This document shows, piece by piece, positions 1 through 11,390 of a DNA stretch of 64,000 bases (position 1 is its first letter; each line of letters begins with the position of its first letter). Source of the stretch: Adiantum capillus-veneris (Eukaryota; Streptophyta; Polypodiopsida; Polypodiales; Pteridaceae); contig CM043963.1 in assembly GCA_014529385.2 (NCBI GenBank), positions 65,032,969-65,096,968 on the forward strand. The letters are read 5' to 3'. The position numbers were made by a program, and so were the translations under genes. Below the pieces are notes generated by a model. The model was given only the letters and a program-made list of their open reading frames with translations, was not told the origin of the DNA and ran no database searches.

Positions 1-420
1 GCTTCGTGGGTTCCTCGATCCTTAAACTTCAAAAAGTATTGTCTCACTTGCTTCTTCGAACCATGTCGGAACCGATGCAACAACACTTGCTCCGGCTCCA
101 TGACTTCAGCTTCATCGATGATCTCCAGTTCTTCTTCTTCCGAAATGTCCTTTGGAGGTGTTCCCGGAAACACTTTCAACCAAGAAACATGGAAAATGTT
201 GTGCATTGACCATGAGTTAGGCAACTGCAATTTCATTGAAACCTCATTTATCTTTTTAATGACTGGAATTGGACCATACATACGAAAAGACAACTTTGGA
301 TACTTCTTTCCAACTTGCTTAAGACGTTGCTTCATGATTCTTTAATACACCCAATCTCCTTCCTTGATCGAAACATCCTGGCGATGCTTATTAGCCTGCC
401 GTGAATAAGGTTCTTGAGCC
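1..420 (-). pseudogene. Integrase C-terminal GPY/F module and chromodomain-like tail of TE-A
   Basis: Minus-strand translation gives the module that follows the integrase core in chromoviruses: a K-rich start, MYGPIPVIKKINE (GPY/F-like), HNIFHVSWLKVF, then an acidic linker and LLHRFRHGSKKQVRQYFLKF, which resembles the first strands of a chromodomain. The reading frame runs off the window at base 1. Chromodomains of this class are thought to steer integration to marked chromatin; that function is inferred from the family. Position directly after the integrase of 437-1252 supports the call. Confidence 0.6.
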
Positions 421-436
421 TTGCTTAGCTGAAGCT

Positions 437-1252
437 TCACACTCTCAATCTATCATCCAATGATTGACTTTTAGCATTGGCATCAGGCATTTGACTGACC
501 GAGCGAGTCAAAAGTGACTGGAACGGACGGCCAAAAGCTGCCTGATACGGAGTTCGACCAATAGCAGAAGAAAAAGAGTCATTCAAAATAGCCTGAACCA
601 ATGGGAGATAGAGCTCCCACTGAGACTGCTGATCATGCACATATGACTTTAAAACATCAAAAGCCAATTGATTGTAAATTTCTGTTTGACCATCTGACTG
701 TGGATGAAAAGCCGATGAAAAATTCAACTTAGTGCCAAAATTTTCAAAAAGAGCGCGCCAAAAATTGGACGTGAACTTAACATCCCTATCTGAAACAATT
801 GATTTTGGCAAACCACAAAGGGGGTACCAATGCTTAATGAACAACCGGGCTACATCTTGTGCAGTAACTGTGGCTTTACAAGGAATCAACATGCAAAACT
901 TGCTGAAACGATCAAGAATTGTCAAACATTGAGTGTTCCTTGAATGCAAACTTGGTGGTAGGTTAGTCACAAAATCCATAGAAATATCTTGAAAAGGGCC
1001 ATTGGAAATAGGCAGCGCAAGCAAGAGGCCTTGCTGCTTACTCCGAGGAGCTTTTACCTTTTGACATATAGTGCAGTGTGTGACATAACGAAACACATCT
1101 TTTTGCATTTTAGGCGAACAAAAGAACCTTTCAATTTTTTCCAAAGTGGTATTCATTCCCCTGTGCCCACCCGTGAGAGAATCATGTGCATCATGCAATA
1201 TGGTTGGCCTGAGAGAGAGCAATACACATAAATGTTGAAGAAAATATAACAA
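437..1252 (-). pseudogene. TE-A integrase (HHCC plus DDE core)
   Basis: The 271-residue minus-strand frame shows the zinc-binding half (GGHRGMNTT, later CTICQKVK), then the catalytic core. Visible D, D and E positions lie in MDFVTNLP, IVSDRDVKF and HPQSDGQTEIYNQ. Integrase inserts the cDNA copy into chromosomal DNA in the nucleus. It continues into the GPY/F module at 1-420 and is preceded by the RNase H of 1493-1852. The core is well preserved, but the polyprotein around it is interrupted, so no working enzyme is expected. Confidence 0.85.
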
Positions 1253-1492
1253 ACCATCACGAATGAGATAGTTGCTTGGCCCTTGGGAAGCAAGAGCCTA
1301 CAACCAATGCTTACCAAACTCGGAATCCACATACTGATTCTTCATGCTGTCAAAAGACTCACCCTGAATAGAAAATGTGGATCTTGACTCAAGAGTCAAA
1401 ATCTGTCCTTTGCGACTCAACGCATCTGCAACATGGTTAGCTTTTTAAGGCACATACTCAATTAAACCTCCAAATTGATCAAAAAATTGTGA

Positions 1493-1852
1493 TCACCGTG
1501 CTTGGCGATCACTCCAATGTGCACTAGGCATAGACTGGAGCCACTTGAGGGCTCGATGATCTGTGTGCACTGTAAACTCTCTACCATAAAGAAAATGCTT
1601 CCAATGCTTAAGAGAGTGAATGACAAACAAAAGTTCTTTATCATAAACTGAATAATTCTTTTCCGCACTATTGAGCTTCCGGCTAAGGAAAGCTACAGAA
1701 CGACCATGCTGTTGAAGCACAACGCCTATGGCGACATTGCTCGCATCCCTCCATACCTCAAAGGGATCATCCCAAGAGGCAAGGATAAGACACGGTGCTT
1801 CTGTCATCGCAACCTTGAGAGCTGCGAAAGCCTCAATGGCTGCATCTGGCAA
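1493..1852 (-). pseudogene. TE-A RNase H domain
   Basis: Minus-strand frame of 119 residues with the LTR-retrotransposon RNase H pattern: FEVWRDASNVAIGVVLQQ (first catalytic D), SVYDKELLFVIHSLKHWKHF (E) and FTVHTDHRALKWLQS (second D). The domain degrades the RNA template during reverse transcription. It lies between RT (1927-2635) and integrase (437-1252) as expected for Ty3/gypsy. Breaks on both sides separate it from its neighbours in frame. Confidence 0.8.
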
Positions 1853-1926
1853 GTCTACGCGCTGACGGCGAGTCTATACCCCTTTCAAAACATCAATCAT
1901 AGGTGTAGCAATGCGTGCAAAATTCT

Positions 1927-2635
1927 CTATGTGCGAACTATATGCTTGACATAAACCAAGAAAAGAACGCACATCATATGCAGTTTTAGACAAATCCAAT
2001 TACGAACCTGTTCCACGTTCGCGGGATCTAGCTTGACGCCTTCTGCAGAAATGATATAACCCAGATAAGTGACTTCAGTAAGAAAAAATTCAGACTTCTT
2101 AGGTGCAATGTACAATTGACACTCATCCAAACGAGTTCGTACTCTTTCGACATCTCTTTCATGTTGTTCCCACGATGCAGAAAAAATGAGAATATCATCC
2201 AAGAAGATGAACACACATACACCGACCATATCGCCGAAATGACCTACCATGAGACGATTAAATGTACCCACGGCACCTGTCAATCCAAAAGGCATAACAA
2301 TATACCCATTGCCCTCGCTCGGTGCGAAAAGCGGTCTTGAAAATGTCGCCTTTGAATAGCTGTACGTGATGGTATCCACTTTTGAGATCGACCTTGCTGA
2401 AAACCTTTGCCCCATTGAGCCTATCGAGGATATACTCAATGCGAGGCATCGGAAACTTGTTCTTGACGGTCATCTTGTTTAATGCCCTGTAATCAACACA
2501 CAAACGAGACGAACCATCCTTCTTGCGAACAAACAAAATAGGGGCAGCAAAAGGACTTACACTAGGGCGTATAAATCCTCTAGCCACCAACTCCGTGAGT
2601 TGTCGCTCTAACTCTTCCTCCCGTGTCTTGTTCAA
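1927..2635 (-). pseudogene. TE-A reverse transcriptase, frameshifted
   Basis: Two overlapping minus-strand frames (2258-2635 and 1927-2439) together carry RT signatures. Motifs are CVDYRALNKMTVKNKFPMPR, KVDLKSGYHHVQ, VMPFGLTGAVGTFNRLM and FIFLDDILIFSAS, then YLGYIISAEGVKLDP from the thumb. The active-site box is F-L-D-D, one of the usual variants of YxDD. A shift near 2330 separates fingers from palm, and another near 1990 breaks the connection to RNase H. The enzyme copies element RNA into cDNA in cytoplasmic particles. This copy is not translatable as one protein. Confidence 0.85.
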
Positions 2636-2785
2636 ACGATAGGGAGCCTTACTGACAGGCTATGCCCCCTCCATAAGCTCGATGCGATGGTCCTCCGGCC
2701 GCTCGGGTGGGAGACGAGGTGGAAGATCATCCTGTAAAAAGAGATGTTTAAACTTCGTAAACAAATCTGAATACTTAGCTGGAGC

Positions 2786-3262
2786 CTAAATGCTCTGGGA
2801 AACTGGAGCAGCATAGAAGAATGCCGCTTGTGCTCCTCGTCGTAATTCACGCTTTACTTGCACATGAGAGATGAGAGGCAAAGAATGCAAGCTCTCCTTA
2901 GCACGAATGATGAGGGGGGAATCGGTTTTGGCATGTAAAGTGAGAGTGTTAGCCTCCCAATCAATGATAGGGTTGAGTTCACGAAACCATCTTATGCCCA
3001 AAATCATATCACATCCTGAGAGAGGAGACACAAGAAATGTCCTACTGAAAGAAGCTTGTTGCATGGTAAACATCACATCAAGGCACTCCTTCGTGATGAG
3101 AGAGTCCATACCAGGAGCGAAGCCAGAAACCTCGAGAGGAGATTTTTGACTAACCTCTAGGCGGGCTCTCTCAACAAGAGAGGGACTAATCACATCATGC
3201 ATACTGCCTGGATCAAACAATATGATAAAACGTTGACCCTTTACATGACCATAACACTTCAT
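2786..3262 (-). pseudogene. TE-A retropepsin-like protease
   Basis: The minus-strand frame of 158 residues contains ILFDPGSMHDVIS and, about 60 residues later, GCDMILGIRWFRELNPIIDW. That is the flap and ILG arrangement of Ty3/gypsy aspartic proteases. The active-site triplet reads D-P-G rather than D-S-G or D-T-G, so activity is doubtful. The protease would process Gag-Pol. It sits between gag (3316-4200) and RT, as expected. Confidence 0.75.
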
Positions 3263-3315
3263 GAGAGACTCATCAATGTGTGTGTCAGAGTCATGAGAAG
3301 ATTCAGGGTGGTGTG

Positions 3316-4435
3316 TTATAATGCTTGTGGTTGCTGTGGGTGCCGTCTGTTCTTTAGGTGGGGCTGTCTTAGGACAAGCCTCTTAATGTGACCCTTGACG
3401 TGACATTGAAAACATCTACCTTCTTTAGCATAAACCACTTGTTCTTCAGCCGTGATGTATCCTTCTATAATTCCTTGTGCAGCTTTTTCATCTGGGGTTA
3501 GCTTAGGTTTTGCAGGTGCTTTAGCTTTACCCTTAGATTCAGCGTTAGAGTTCTTTTCCAAGGAATTAGAGGAAGAAGGGCTAGAAGAATTACCATTCTT
3601 ACTATTCTTACCGTTCTTACCATTCTGCGTGTTCTGAGAATTCTGCGGGGTTCCTTGAGAAGTCTTGTTTTCCTTAGGCTTTCCCTTGTTGTGCTTCATC
3701 TCGTGTGCGAGAGCAATCGCTACCGCCTTGTTGAGATCGATTGGATCAAGTACCTCGACATCATACTTGATATACTCGTTCAATTCGTAAAGAAATGCCT
3801 CCTTGCACTCCGCATCCGATTTGCGTAATTGAGTGCCGAGCTGCAACACATGATTAGAGAAAGACATAACCGGCATACCATTCTGCTTGAGAGCGCGCCA
3901 ATCGTCCTTCAATCGTGCGAGGTTCTGAGGTGGCATAAACCGCGCCTTGAGTTTGTCTTGGAAATCAGCCCAACTGAAGGACAGGGGCGTGAGTTCGTCG
4001 GCTTCCTCTAGGTGTGTGGCTAGCTGTGCCTCTTGCCATGCGTGGTACCAATTGATGGCATCACCGGCAAGGTACATAGTTGCCGTCAATACCTTGCTAT
4101 TCCCTGTCTTCTTAGTTGTCGCAAAATAAGCATTAAATTGATGCAACCAAGAATAAATAACCGTAGCATCCATCTTAACATCATACTTACTGAAAGTCAA
4201 CTTCTTTGTGTGACTGGGTTGTTGGAATCCGCATCATGGCTTGCGCCACTTGACGAACTCCCACGATCTTTGGCTGGTTCGGACTTTGAGGCGAGTACTT
4301 GTCGAACCAATTCTTGAGTACGTAGTTCTCTTTGAGCCTCACGCTCGGCCTCCTAGACCGCGCGTCTTGCTGCCGCTTCCTCCTTTCTTTGTGCTTTTCT
4401 TTCTTTTTGTACGTCGCGTTCGCCTTCCAAGGCAA
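3316..4435 (-). pseudogene. TE-A gag (capsid plus zinc knuckle), frameshifted
   Basis: The main frame (3316-4200) has the retrotransposon gag fold signature: INWYHAWQEAQ, SWADFQDKLKARFMPPQNL and LRKSDAECKEAFLYELNEY. An Asn/Gly/Ser-rich hinge (NGKNGKNSKNG) follows, then CFQCHVKGH of a CCHC knuckle. The frame shifts by one base just before the expected last cysteine, near 3385. A charged, Arg/Glu/Lys-rich N-terminal piece is read at 4187-4620 in other frames. Gag builds the virus-like particle and packages element RNA. Confidence 0.8.
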
Positions 4436-5024
4436 TGCGAGTCTCTTCTTGTTTGGCCATCATGTCCATCATCGACTTGACCATTGCCTCCATAGGATTT
4501 GGTACACTTTGTGGCGTAGATGGCAAAGGGGGAGGGTCGGAAAATCTCTTGGTGGGGAAAATTCTTCGTCACCTCTCTCATGCTCATCACCTGTATGCGA
4601 AGTATCCATTCCGCTTCGGGTGACGACCATGCACTATGATCTTTGGTTCTTAAGTTCACGAGGAACTTGGGTTCTTGAGGGTCTTGAGTTTCTTGAGGTT
4701 CTTGAGGTGCTTGAGGTTTTCTTTCACTTGCAAACCGTGTTTGAGAAGGATCTTCTCTTCACCTGAGTTCTACTCCTTTCCACGGGCGCATCCCTTGGCG
4801 GCCTTGCGCTCACACCAAGGTTGCTTTTTCCCACCTCGATGAGTGAAAAGAGACACAAGGGGAGGCTGGACAAGCCCTTCTTTCTTGGGATTCCTGTCAC
4901 TCTTCAAAAACACGATTAGGAATCGACATGCAAGCGAACTTGGGTTCGTGCGACTGCAACAAGCAAAAAAAAATTCTTGTGATTCTTGTGGTTCTTTCCT
5001 TGAGTGATACAGAACATTGCCAAA

Positions 5025-5036
5025 GCTCTGATACCA
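5025..5036 (-). other. Primer binding site of TE-A (tRNA-iMet type)
   Basis: The plus strand reads GCTCTGATACCA, so the element strand reads TGGTATCAGAGC, the standard plant initiator-Met tRNA primer site. It lies 2 bp from the inner LTR end (TGTAAGGT at 5038), as required for minus-strand cDNA priming. Confidence 0.85.
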
Positions 5037-5037
5037 A

Positions 5038-6118
5038 TGTAAGGTGCAGCGGAATGAATGTTGTTTTTTTCTCAAGATGAGTGTTCCATATTTTGCTCAA
5101 GGTTCCTTTTAGTTTTTATGGAAGGGAGAGCCTTCCGTTCTTAATGGAGAGTGCTATGATCGTGAACAAAGTGAGGGGACACTGTGCGTGCAAGTGTATG
5201 AGATTGAGAGAGAAGAGAGATACGACACTAGAGATGTTGTAAAACCCTCCTCCAAAGGCCCCACTCTCGTTGGCGAGAGTGGTCTACGATTGATTGCACA
5301 AACTGGTACAATGATGATGCATGAAACTGATGCAAGTGTAGGCTATGTCGACGATGACGACGAGGATGGCGAGGCCGACAATAGGGCTGAAAACTGAATG
5401 TTTTTACCTGCTGTCCAAAAACGCTCAAGGCTGAAATCTACTGCGATTGAAATGCTGAAATCGAGGCTGATTTTCTGCTGTTTGAAAAACGCAGGTTTGG
5501 CTGAAGAAAACGCTGATGTGTAGGCTGCGTTTTGGTGCTGAAAATGCTGCTTTATCTGCTGCTGGTCAGTGCTGAAAACGCCAGGGAAAAGTGGGCGACA
5601 AGGCTATGTAAAAAGCTAGATGCAAGAGGGCAAAGCGGTTTGGTGTCTGCTGAAAAATGCCAAGGGGAAAAGAGGGCTGGTGATGAGGAAAAACGCTAGG
5701 GCCTGTGAGAGGGAAAATCGCCAAGGGTTGCTTGGAGAGTCTTGCTGAGAGAGAGGGAACCTGTCGCCAATGGCCTGCTGTTCTCCTTGCAGATCTGCTG
5801 TTTGGTGCTAACCTTGGTTTGCTTATATATTTTCTTACCCAAGTCACTTAAATTAATAAGTGAAAAATGTAAAAAATAGGTAAAATAGGCTAAATGCACT
5901 GGAAAATTCCCCTGAAGGATTCTGATGGGAATGTTTATGATCATGCTGTGTGCAACCAGAGGATATGCATCTATACTAAGTGACTGGGCATGCATGGTCT
6001 ACGAATAGACTCACAAAAGTGCCGGATCACTTCTAATCTAGACTGACTGGACTGACGGAACCCTGTTATGCTGTAGCTTTTGTCCACGGACACATAGGGT
6101 TGGATGTGTCATGTGACA
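5038..6118 (-). mobile_element. 5' LTR of TE-A
   Basis: The inner end is fixed by the adjacent primer site: TG at 5038. A TATATAAGC box on the minus strand (about 5821-5829) is a plausible promoter feeding leftward transcription. Between 5395 and 5760 the LTR holds many degenerate copies of a CTGAAAACGC-like motif. The outer end is proposed at TGTGACA (6118), giving about 1081 bp; this end is inferred from form alone. Confidence 0.6.
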
Positions 6119-6246
6119 GGTAGTGTCAATAGCAATCGCATTTGTGTGTCCTCGGGTCTATCCATTGGGCATGTCAGTTCGATGCCGGACCACCCTCGGT
6201 CACTTGTGTGAGCAGATTGTTATCATCATGGAAATCCTTTCCCAGA

Positions 6247-6266
6247 TCTCTCTCTCTCTCTCTCTC
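6247..6266. repeat. Short CT microsatellite
   Basis: Ten TC dinucleotides, immediately upstream of the gypsy remnant that starts near 6400. Confidence 0.9.
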
Positions 6267-6399
6267 ATTCTCAGATGTCCTATCTCTCTCTACGTCAGTG
6301 ATCTCTCTTCTCCATAGGTGTGCCTTGTTCATGTGTTTGGCATTGTAAGTTTTCTAGATCTGAGTCGAGGTACCCACTGGATCACGAGCGAGTTCTTGT

Positions 6400-7613
6400 C
6401 TTCATTGCATCTTCCGCTGCCACCTTTGACAATATGGTCGAGATGGAGTGCTGTGGAGAGTCCTCTACAAAGAGGAGATTGGCATGGCGTTGGAGCAATG
6501 TCATGAAGAGAGCGGACATCTAGGCAAAGATCAAGTATTGTTTCACATTTTGAGAGGTGGTTTTTGGTGGCCGTCTATTGTACGAGATGTGCACTACTTG
6601 TGCAAGACGTGCCATGATGCCATCAATGCCAGACAATGGATGAAAGACGATTGGGAGCCGCAGGGGTTATCATAGCTCGGGATGCGTTTGAAAAATGGGG
6701 TTTGGATGCTATTGGTCTGTTGCCCAAGTCAGCGAGTGGTAAGTACATTGTGGTGGGCATTGATTATCTTACGGGTTGGAGCTAAGGCAGTGAAAGAGGT
6801 AAATGCTCACATAGTTGCTCAGTTTGTTTTTGATTGCATATGTTGCTGGCTGGAGTGCCTTGGGTGCTCATTTCTGATTGAGGTCAAGGGTTTAGAAGTA
6901 AGCTGGTGCGTGCACTAGTGGAAAAGCTGGGTATTCTCAACACAGGTTATCTCCATATCATCCACATTGCAATGGTCTAATTGAGAGTGCAAACGGGCAA
7001 ATAGTAAAAATGCTCACCAAGTATGTATACAAGCAGATTGAAGATGGGAAACTAATCTCAACAAGTGTTTGTGGGCATACAGGGCTTCTTACAAAGTTGC
7101 TACCAACTTTACTCCTAATGAGTTGGTTTATGGCAAAGATGCGGTGCTGCTTGTGCACGTGCAATTAGGTGCATTGAAAGGTGTGTGGCAGATTCATAAC
7201 TCTCATCAAGATGTTTTCAAGATAAGTGTACAAGTCTTGAAGCTTTGAAGATGGATTGAGAGGCGGCATCAGATTTCTATGTGAAGTAGCGGGAGAAAAG
7301 AGTGGCTAAGTTCAACCAACACTTGTGAGAAAAGTAGATAGAGAAGGGTGATTTGGTGATAAGGTATGAAAGCTATCTGGAATTTACCTTCCAGAAGGAA
7401 TTCAAGAAGTGGACAAGGCCCTACAAGGTCGATCAAGTTTTCTCCAATGGTACTTATTTGGTGATGTGGATGAAGGGTTGTTTTCTTAAGCACAGGGTGA
7501 ATGGTGTGCATCTCAAGCTCTATTGTGAGGGAGTTGGTGCTTGCAGTGCATCAAGTATTGATAGAAGGGGTTGGACAATCAACCTAGGCAGGACCTCTCT
7601 ACACCGCCAATAA
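6400..7613 (+). pseudogene. TE-F: decayed Ty3/gypsy integrase
   Basis: Plus-strand pieces in several frames add up to an integrase. The zinc-binding part is at 6448-6675 (MALEQCHEESGHLGKDQVLF, GGFWWPSIVRDVHYLCKTCH). The core start follows near 6675-6790 (DAFEKWGLDAIGLLPK, GKYIVVGIDYLTGW). SPYHPHCNGLIESANGQIVK appears near 6950 and carries the catalytic E region. A GPF-like end lies at 7353-7513 (WTRPYKVDQVFSNGTYLV, KHRVNGVHLKLY). Numerous stops and shifts show an old copy. RT and RNase H are missing upstream, cut off by the TE-A LTR. Confidence 0.75.
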
Positions 7614-9420
7614 AACTTTGCTCCCAGTATTTACTAGTTTTGCAGTTTCCTAGTTCCAATAATCATGGGTTTGGTTGAACATGAATGTTCAACAAGAGGC
7701 TATAAAGAGTGCAATGCAGGGTTTTGTGGGCTCTCAAGGGCATGCCAAGGTAATGAGCAGCTGTGGAGATCAAGAGCAGGCGAAGGGCAACGGACATGTA
7801 TGCTATATGTGGCTTTTAGGGCCAAAACGCTTTGCTATGATGTCTGTCAAGGGTGACTGGTCAAAGTGTACAAAGTGCAAAAATGGGAGTGCCAAAGGTG
7901 GCCCTCAGTTTGGTCTACAAGCTGGTCTAGATGGCTCCTCAAACGGAGCTATGGGGTGAAAGTTATGGCAACTTGAAGTTCAAAGTGGTTTGCAGATCCA
8001 TACCGGATAGGACAGTTGCAGATGATGGGTAAAAGATGAAGTGGATGCATGGGCCTGAAGTGCTCGTCTTATGGTCTTTTCGGATCGACAATTGGAGTTC
8101 AAATGGCTAAGATATGATCGGTTGAAGTTTCAGCGGGGGCCAGTTATGTGCCAGATAGGTCGCCTCAATCGATGTTCCATTTGGGGTTTTCTCAGCCTTG
8201 TCAGGGTTTGTACGGAAGCTATGTGATATATGAAGGCCATGGGAGTTGACGGCTAGTCAATTGGATTGCGGATTGGCAAGATATTGAAAGTTGAAGTTGA
8301 CGGCAATTGTCGGCAGTACGGTGCCAGATGGATTTTTCCAATTTTGATGGCCTCAGTTGGTGGGCTTGACAAAGTAGAAAAGCAGTGAGGTTTGCATAGT
8401 CACCGGCACTTTTGAGTAGAAGTTGCGGCTGAGTGATTAGAGCACTAGCCAAAAAGTGGCAGCCTGTGGAAGGTTGGAGGAAAAAGAGTTTTTCTGAGTA
8501 GTTTTGGGGGCATTGGGGAGTTGGTTGAATTGTGGATTGCCATGTGGCAGAGCAATTAGGCCTTTGCACAGGGACTAGGTATTTATAATGGGGTATGAAC
8601 CCTCATAAGGCAACCAAGTCTAAGAGAGAGCTCAAGGAGCTCGTTGGCCATGGCGAAGCATTGCTCGGCGTTGTTGAGGGCGCTCAAAGGTGGTGCAAGG
8701 CGGGTTTTGGCGGAGCTGGGCTTCGATGTTGTTGTCGGTCGGCAATTTCTGTGGAGAGCTCTCAACAAGGAGAAGAGAGCTCTTCACAGGGAGCGGAAAG
8801 GTGTACTCAAGCTTGAAGTTATCAAAGCCCACCTTTTTCAAATGCTGTCGATTCCCCCTTCCCCCTTTCTCTCTAGTCTGGTGCTCTTGTACCTTGGTGT
8901 CGACTCCGACGCGTGTCCGTGTTCCCCCCGGATTGTGGTTTATGTGGTGTAAAGAGAGAGAATCTAAGAGAGTGATTGCGATGAGTGTAATTGGAGCAGA
9001 GGGTGTGTGGTGTGAGTTTGAATTCTCCAAGTTGTGTCGGCGGGTGTTTGCACGTTGTGATCAGTTTCTGGTGGGAAAATTGTGTTGTTTTGAAGGTGAA
9101 TCTGAGAGGAGTGGGGTGTTGTGAGTGCCCTGGGCTATAGAGAGGCATCTGTGTGTGTTTTCGGGTGTGTTCCCATTCCCCCTCTCCAACGTCATCACTT
9201 CTCCACGCAATTCTTCTTTGTGTGTGTGTGTGTGTGTGTGAGTGGATCTCGCTTTATCTTTAGGTCAGTTAGGCTCCATCGCATGGGGTCCCATAAGGTC
9301 GTGGGATTTTCTTCTGCTTCTTCTTTTTCTGTTGCTTCTTCTCCTTAGGGTTTATGCCCTTGGGCCGGGATCTACAGGTTGGCTCCGTTCTTGAGTAGCC
9401 TGACACATGGCGCTTGAAAT
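7614..9420 (+). mobile_element. LTR-like non-coding DNA after TE-F
   Basis: No coding sequence is recognised here. A TATA-like TATTTATAA at about 8580-8588 followed by G-rich then pyrimidine-rich DNA, and the position just after an integrase end, suggest the 3' LTR of TE-F. I cannot define its ends. A short (GT)n tract lies at about 9220-9241. Open frames in 8595-9124 overlap on both strands and show no family signature. Confidence 0.3.
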
Positions 9421-9739
9421 TTATCATCAGCCCAAAAAAAGAGTCGTAATTGCTTGTGGTTATGCGTGCAAAATAGACAGTAATCAATAATCCAGCTTAG
9501 TAGACATTGACTCTATGTACACATGCAATTTGTTTACTCAAACCATGCAACAATGATCATTGAGTAATCACAATCACGTTCACAATGTTATTTGCATTGA
9601 GATCTCACACACGAATCATGATCAATACGACTTATTTAGGCATCACTAAATCTCGTCATTTTAAGATTGGCATCACCTCATCGGTGAATTGAGATAAAAT
9701 GATGCAGGCATTTCATCTCGTGGAATTGATAGGTTTTAG
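9421..9739. other. Stretch with no recognised feature
   Basis: AT-rich sequence with no open frame, motif or repeat that I recognise. Confidence 0.4.
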
Positions 9740-10140
9740 AAAGATCGAGTAAGCAAGAAGACTTGATTTCTTTGATTTAGAGATAGCAGTAATAGATACA
9801 ATGGGGACTAACTCGCCCATCAATTTAACATCTATGCCTTCGTTTTTAGTCGACACTTTCTAGCCTTTGACTAAACCACTACACTCTTTCGATGCCAAGG
9901 CATCCCCAAAAGCACATTGCACTGCTTAAGTGGCATGATATGGAAGTCTCGGGACTTCATACCCTTGTGCCTCTAGGTCTTCAGGCTTCTCCTCCTTGCC
10001 AAAATGTGCCCTACTTCTCCAGAGTCCACACCCATGGCACTTCCCTTGCTTGTAGTATTCTGCCCTTTGCATGACAGACATATGAGGGGCTGTGGACTTC
10101 TTCTGAACCAGCTTCTTACCTTTCTTCTTCAAAAGTATCC
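9740..10140 (-). pseudogene. Gypsy gag-knuckle and protease fragment related to TE-B
   Basis: Minus-strand 9926-10132 reads YYKQGKCHGCGLWRSRAHFG, a degenerate CCHC knuckle, ahead of a short acidic stretch. The DNA at 9770-9830, minus strand, encodes LMGELVPIVSITAISKS, close to LKGESVPIVSASALSKL in TE-B (34150-34230). The piece is therefore an internally deleted relative of TE-B in the same orientation. It probably lies in an intron or upstream region of the HSCB gene. Confidence 0.55.
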
Positions 10141-11010
10141 TTCTCGGAAGATTTGGATACAGGATTATCCGTTACAAATGTCAAGGAGCTTGTCATTCAA
10201 TCTTCTAATTATGTGTCTGCTTTACTGTTTTGAATTGTCCCACTTGTATAAGTCTACCCTCGCATCCCATAAATTATTCCTCAAGTTCTTTGATTAAAAC
10301 ATCTTTTCACTTATTTGGGTTTCCATTACGATTCAAAAGCAGTACATGCATCATCCATTTTCTTTTGCACCACAAATTCCAGTACATAGAGGAGAGCACT
10401 GTGGATGACCTCTAGGATGAGGGCTGTATCTCTAGTTGGAGCTTCTCAAAGATGTAGGTAGGTATTTACAAGGAGTTGTGGTGAGACAAGTTGGAGGCTT
10501 CTTAAAGCTAAATCATTATATTTCAACAAATTCTCTTCTATTATAAGTTGACACATTAAAATCGAGGCATTTTATCATCATAGTACATGTTAATGGCTGT
10601 GTTTTCAATAAATAATACATTGAATAGTAATGGTTGTGTTTTTAAGTTGATGGTGCCATATAATGTTCATGCAAAGTTAGCTTGTTGTCCATGTAGGATT
10701 CTCATACAATCTAAATGTTTCTCTCTTGTACCTTTTCTCCCTACATATACACATATGGGAACACCTTGACAACAATGATCTTTGTTCATGTTGTCCTCAA
10801 AAGGGCTTGCATTTCCCCTCTTAATGCCGTGTGCATCTCAACTTGAAATTCATGTAGCTTTCTTTTTGCAAGACCGTCCTCATATGTGTTTACAATTTTG
10901 CTTGTCTCTATTCAATATAGCTCTCAAAATTTTGGTTCTTAAATTTTTGATTAGATGTAATAATGGAGAGTCTTCTTCAGTGATACTCTTAAGTCATACA
11001 CTTCATGCAG
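10141..11010 (+). other. Probable intron DNA of the HSCB gene
   Basis: T-rich, stop-dense sequence directly upstream of the exon at 11011, ending in CTTCATGCAG, a good splice acceptor. No J-domain exon is seen here. The missing 5' exons must lie beyond this stretch, in TE-filled introns or outside the window. Confidence 0.4.
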
Positions 11011-11076
11011 CTGAAGCTACGAGGCATACATGTGGAGGAAGAAGGAACTGTGACTGATTCTGAATTAATAATGGAG
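11011..11076 (+). CDS. HSCB: HSCB/HSC20 iron-sulfur co-chaperone, exon (third from last)
   Basis: After the acceptor at 11010 the exon encodes LKLRGIHVEEEGTVTDSELI then ME, and ends before a GT donor at 11077. Joined to the next exon it gives the DSELIMEVMEIRET core typical of the HscB/Jac1 C-terminal domain. HSCB is a J-protein that binds the scaffold ISCU and delivers the nascent Fe-S cluster to an Hsp70, mainly in mitochondria; in plants a cytosolic pool is also reported. The N-terminal J-domain exons are not in view. Phase is 0 at both junctions, so the three exons join without a shift. Confidence 0.8.
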
Positions 11077-11251
11077 GTGATGATTTTTCATCATTGACAT
11101 GGTCTTTAAGAGAATCTCATGATTCATTATCGTACGGAATGTGTGCAATTGATGAAAAATTTGTGCCTATACAAACTTACCTTTTTTGGTGAGATAAATG
11201 GTGCAAATATATACTGATAGGACATTGTTGATGGTTGTTTCTCACGCATAG

Positions 11252-11320
11252 GTGATGGAAATCAGAGAGACTCTTCAGAGCAAACCAACTAAAGACGTAC
11301 TTGAACAATTAAACAAGCAA
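11252..11320 (+). CDS. HSCB: HSCB/HSC20 exon (second from last)
   Basis: Sixty-nine bases between CTCACGCATAG (acceptor) and GTAAGAAAG (donor) encode VMEIRETLQSKPTKDVLEQL then NKQ. MEIRE is the hallmark helix of the HscB C-terminal three-helix bundle that contacts the scaffold protein. The upstream intron is 175 bp and the downstream intron 70 bp, both short for a genome so rich in repeats. Confidence 0.8.
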
Positions 11321-11390
11321 GTAAGAAAGTTGAATCAGATGCATGATTTACTGGTTTGTCATTGAAACATTGCTGACATAGTTCTTGCAG

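Larger units (their letters stand above)
1..6118 (-). mobile_element. TE-A: Ty3/gypsy chromovirus-like retrotransposon, left end outside window
   Basis: Read on the minus strand, the order is LTR, primer site, gag, protease, RT, RNase H, integrase and chromodomain-like tail, which is the Ty3/gypsy order. The 5' LTR lies at 5038 to about 6118; the 3' LTR would be left of base 1. All frames carry shifts or stops (gag knuckle near 3385, RT near 2330 and 1990), so the copy is dead. The outer LTR edge at 6118 is the least certain boundary, because the partner target duplication is out of view. Confidence 0.85.

Noticed and set aside
732-1231. Plus-strand frames across TE-A integrase
   Set aside because: They are shadows of the minus-strand integrase with its clear HHCC and DDE motifs.
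8632-9148. Overlapping open frames of 90-144 codons on both strands
   Set aside because: Composition is low-complexity and no strand shows a recognised domain; the stretch is better read as LTR-like non-coding DNA.
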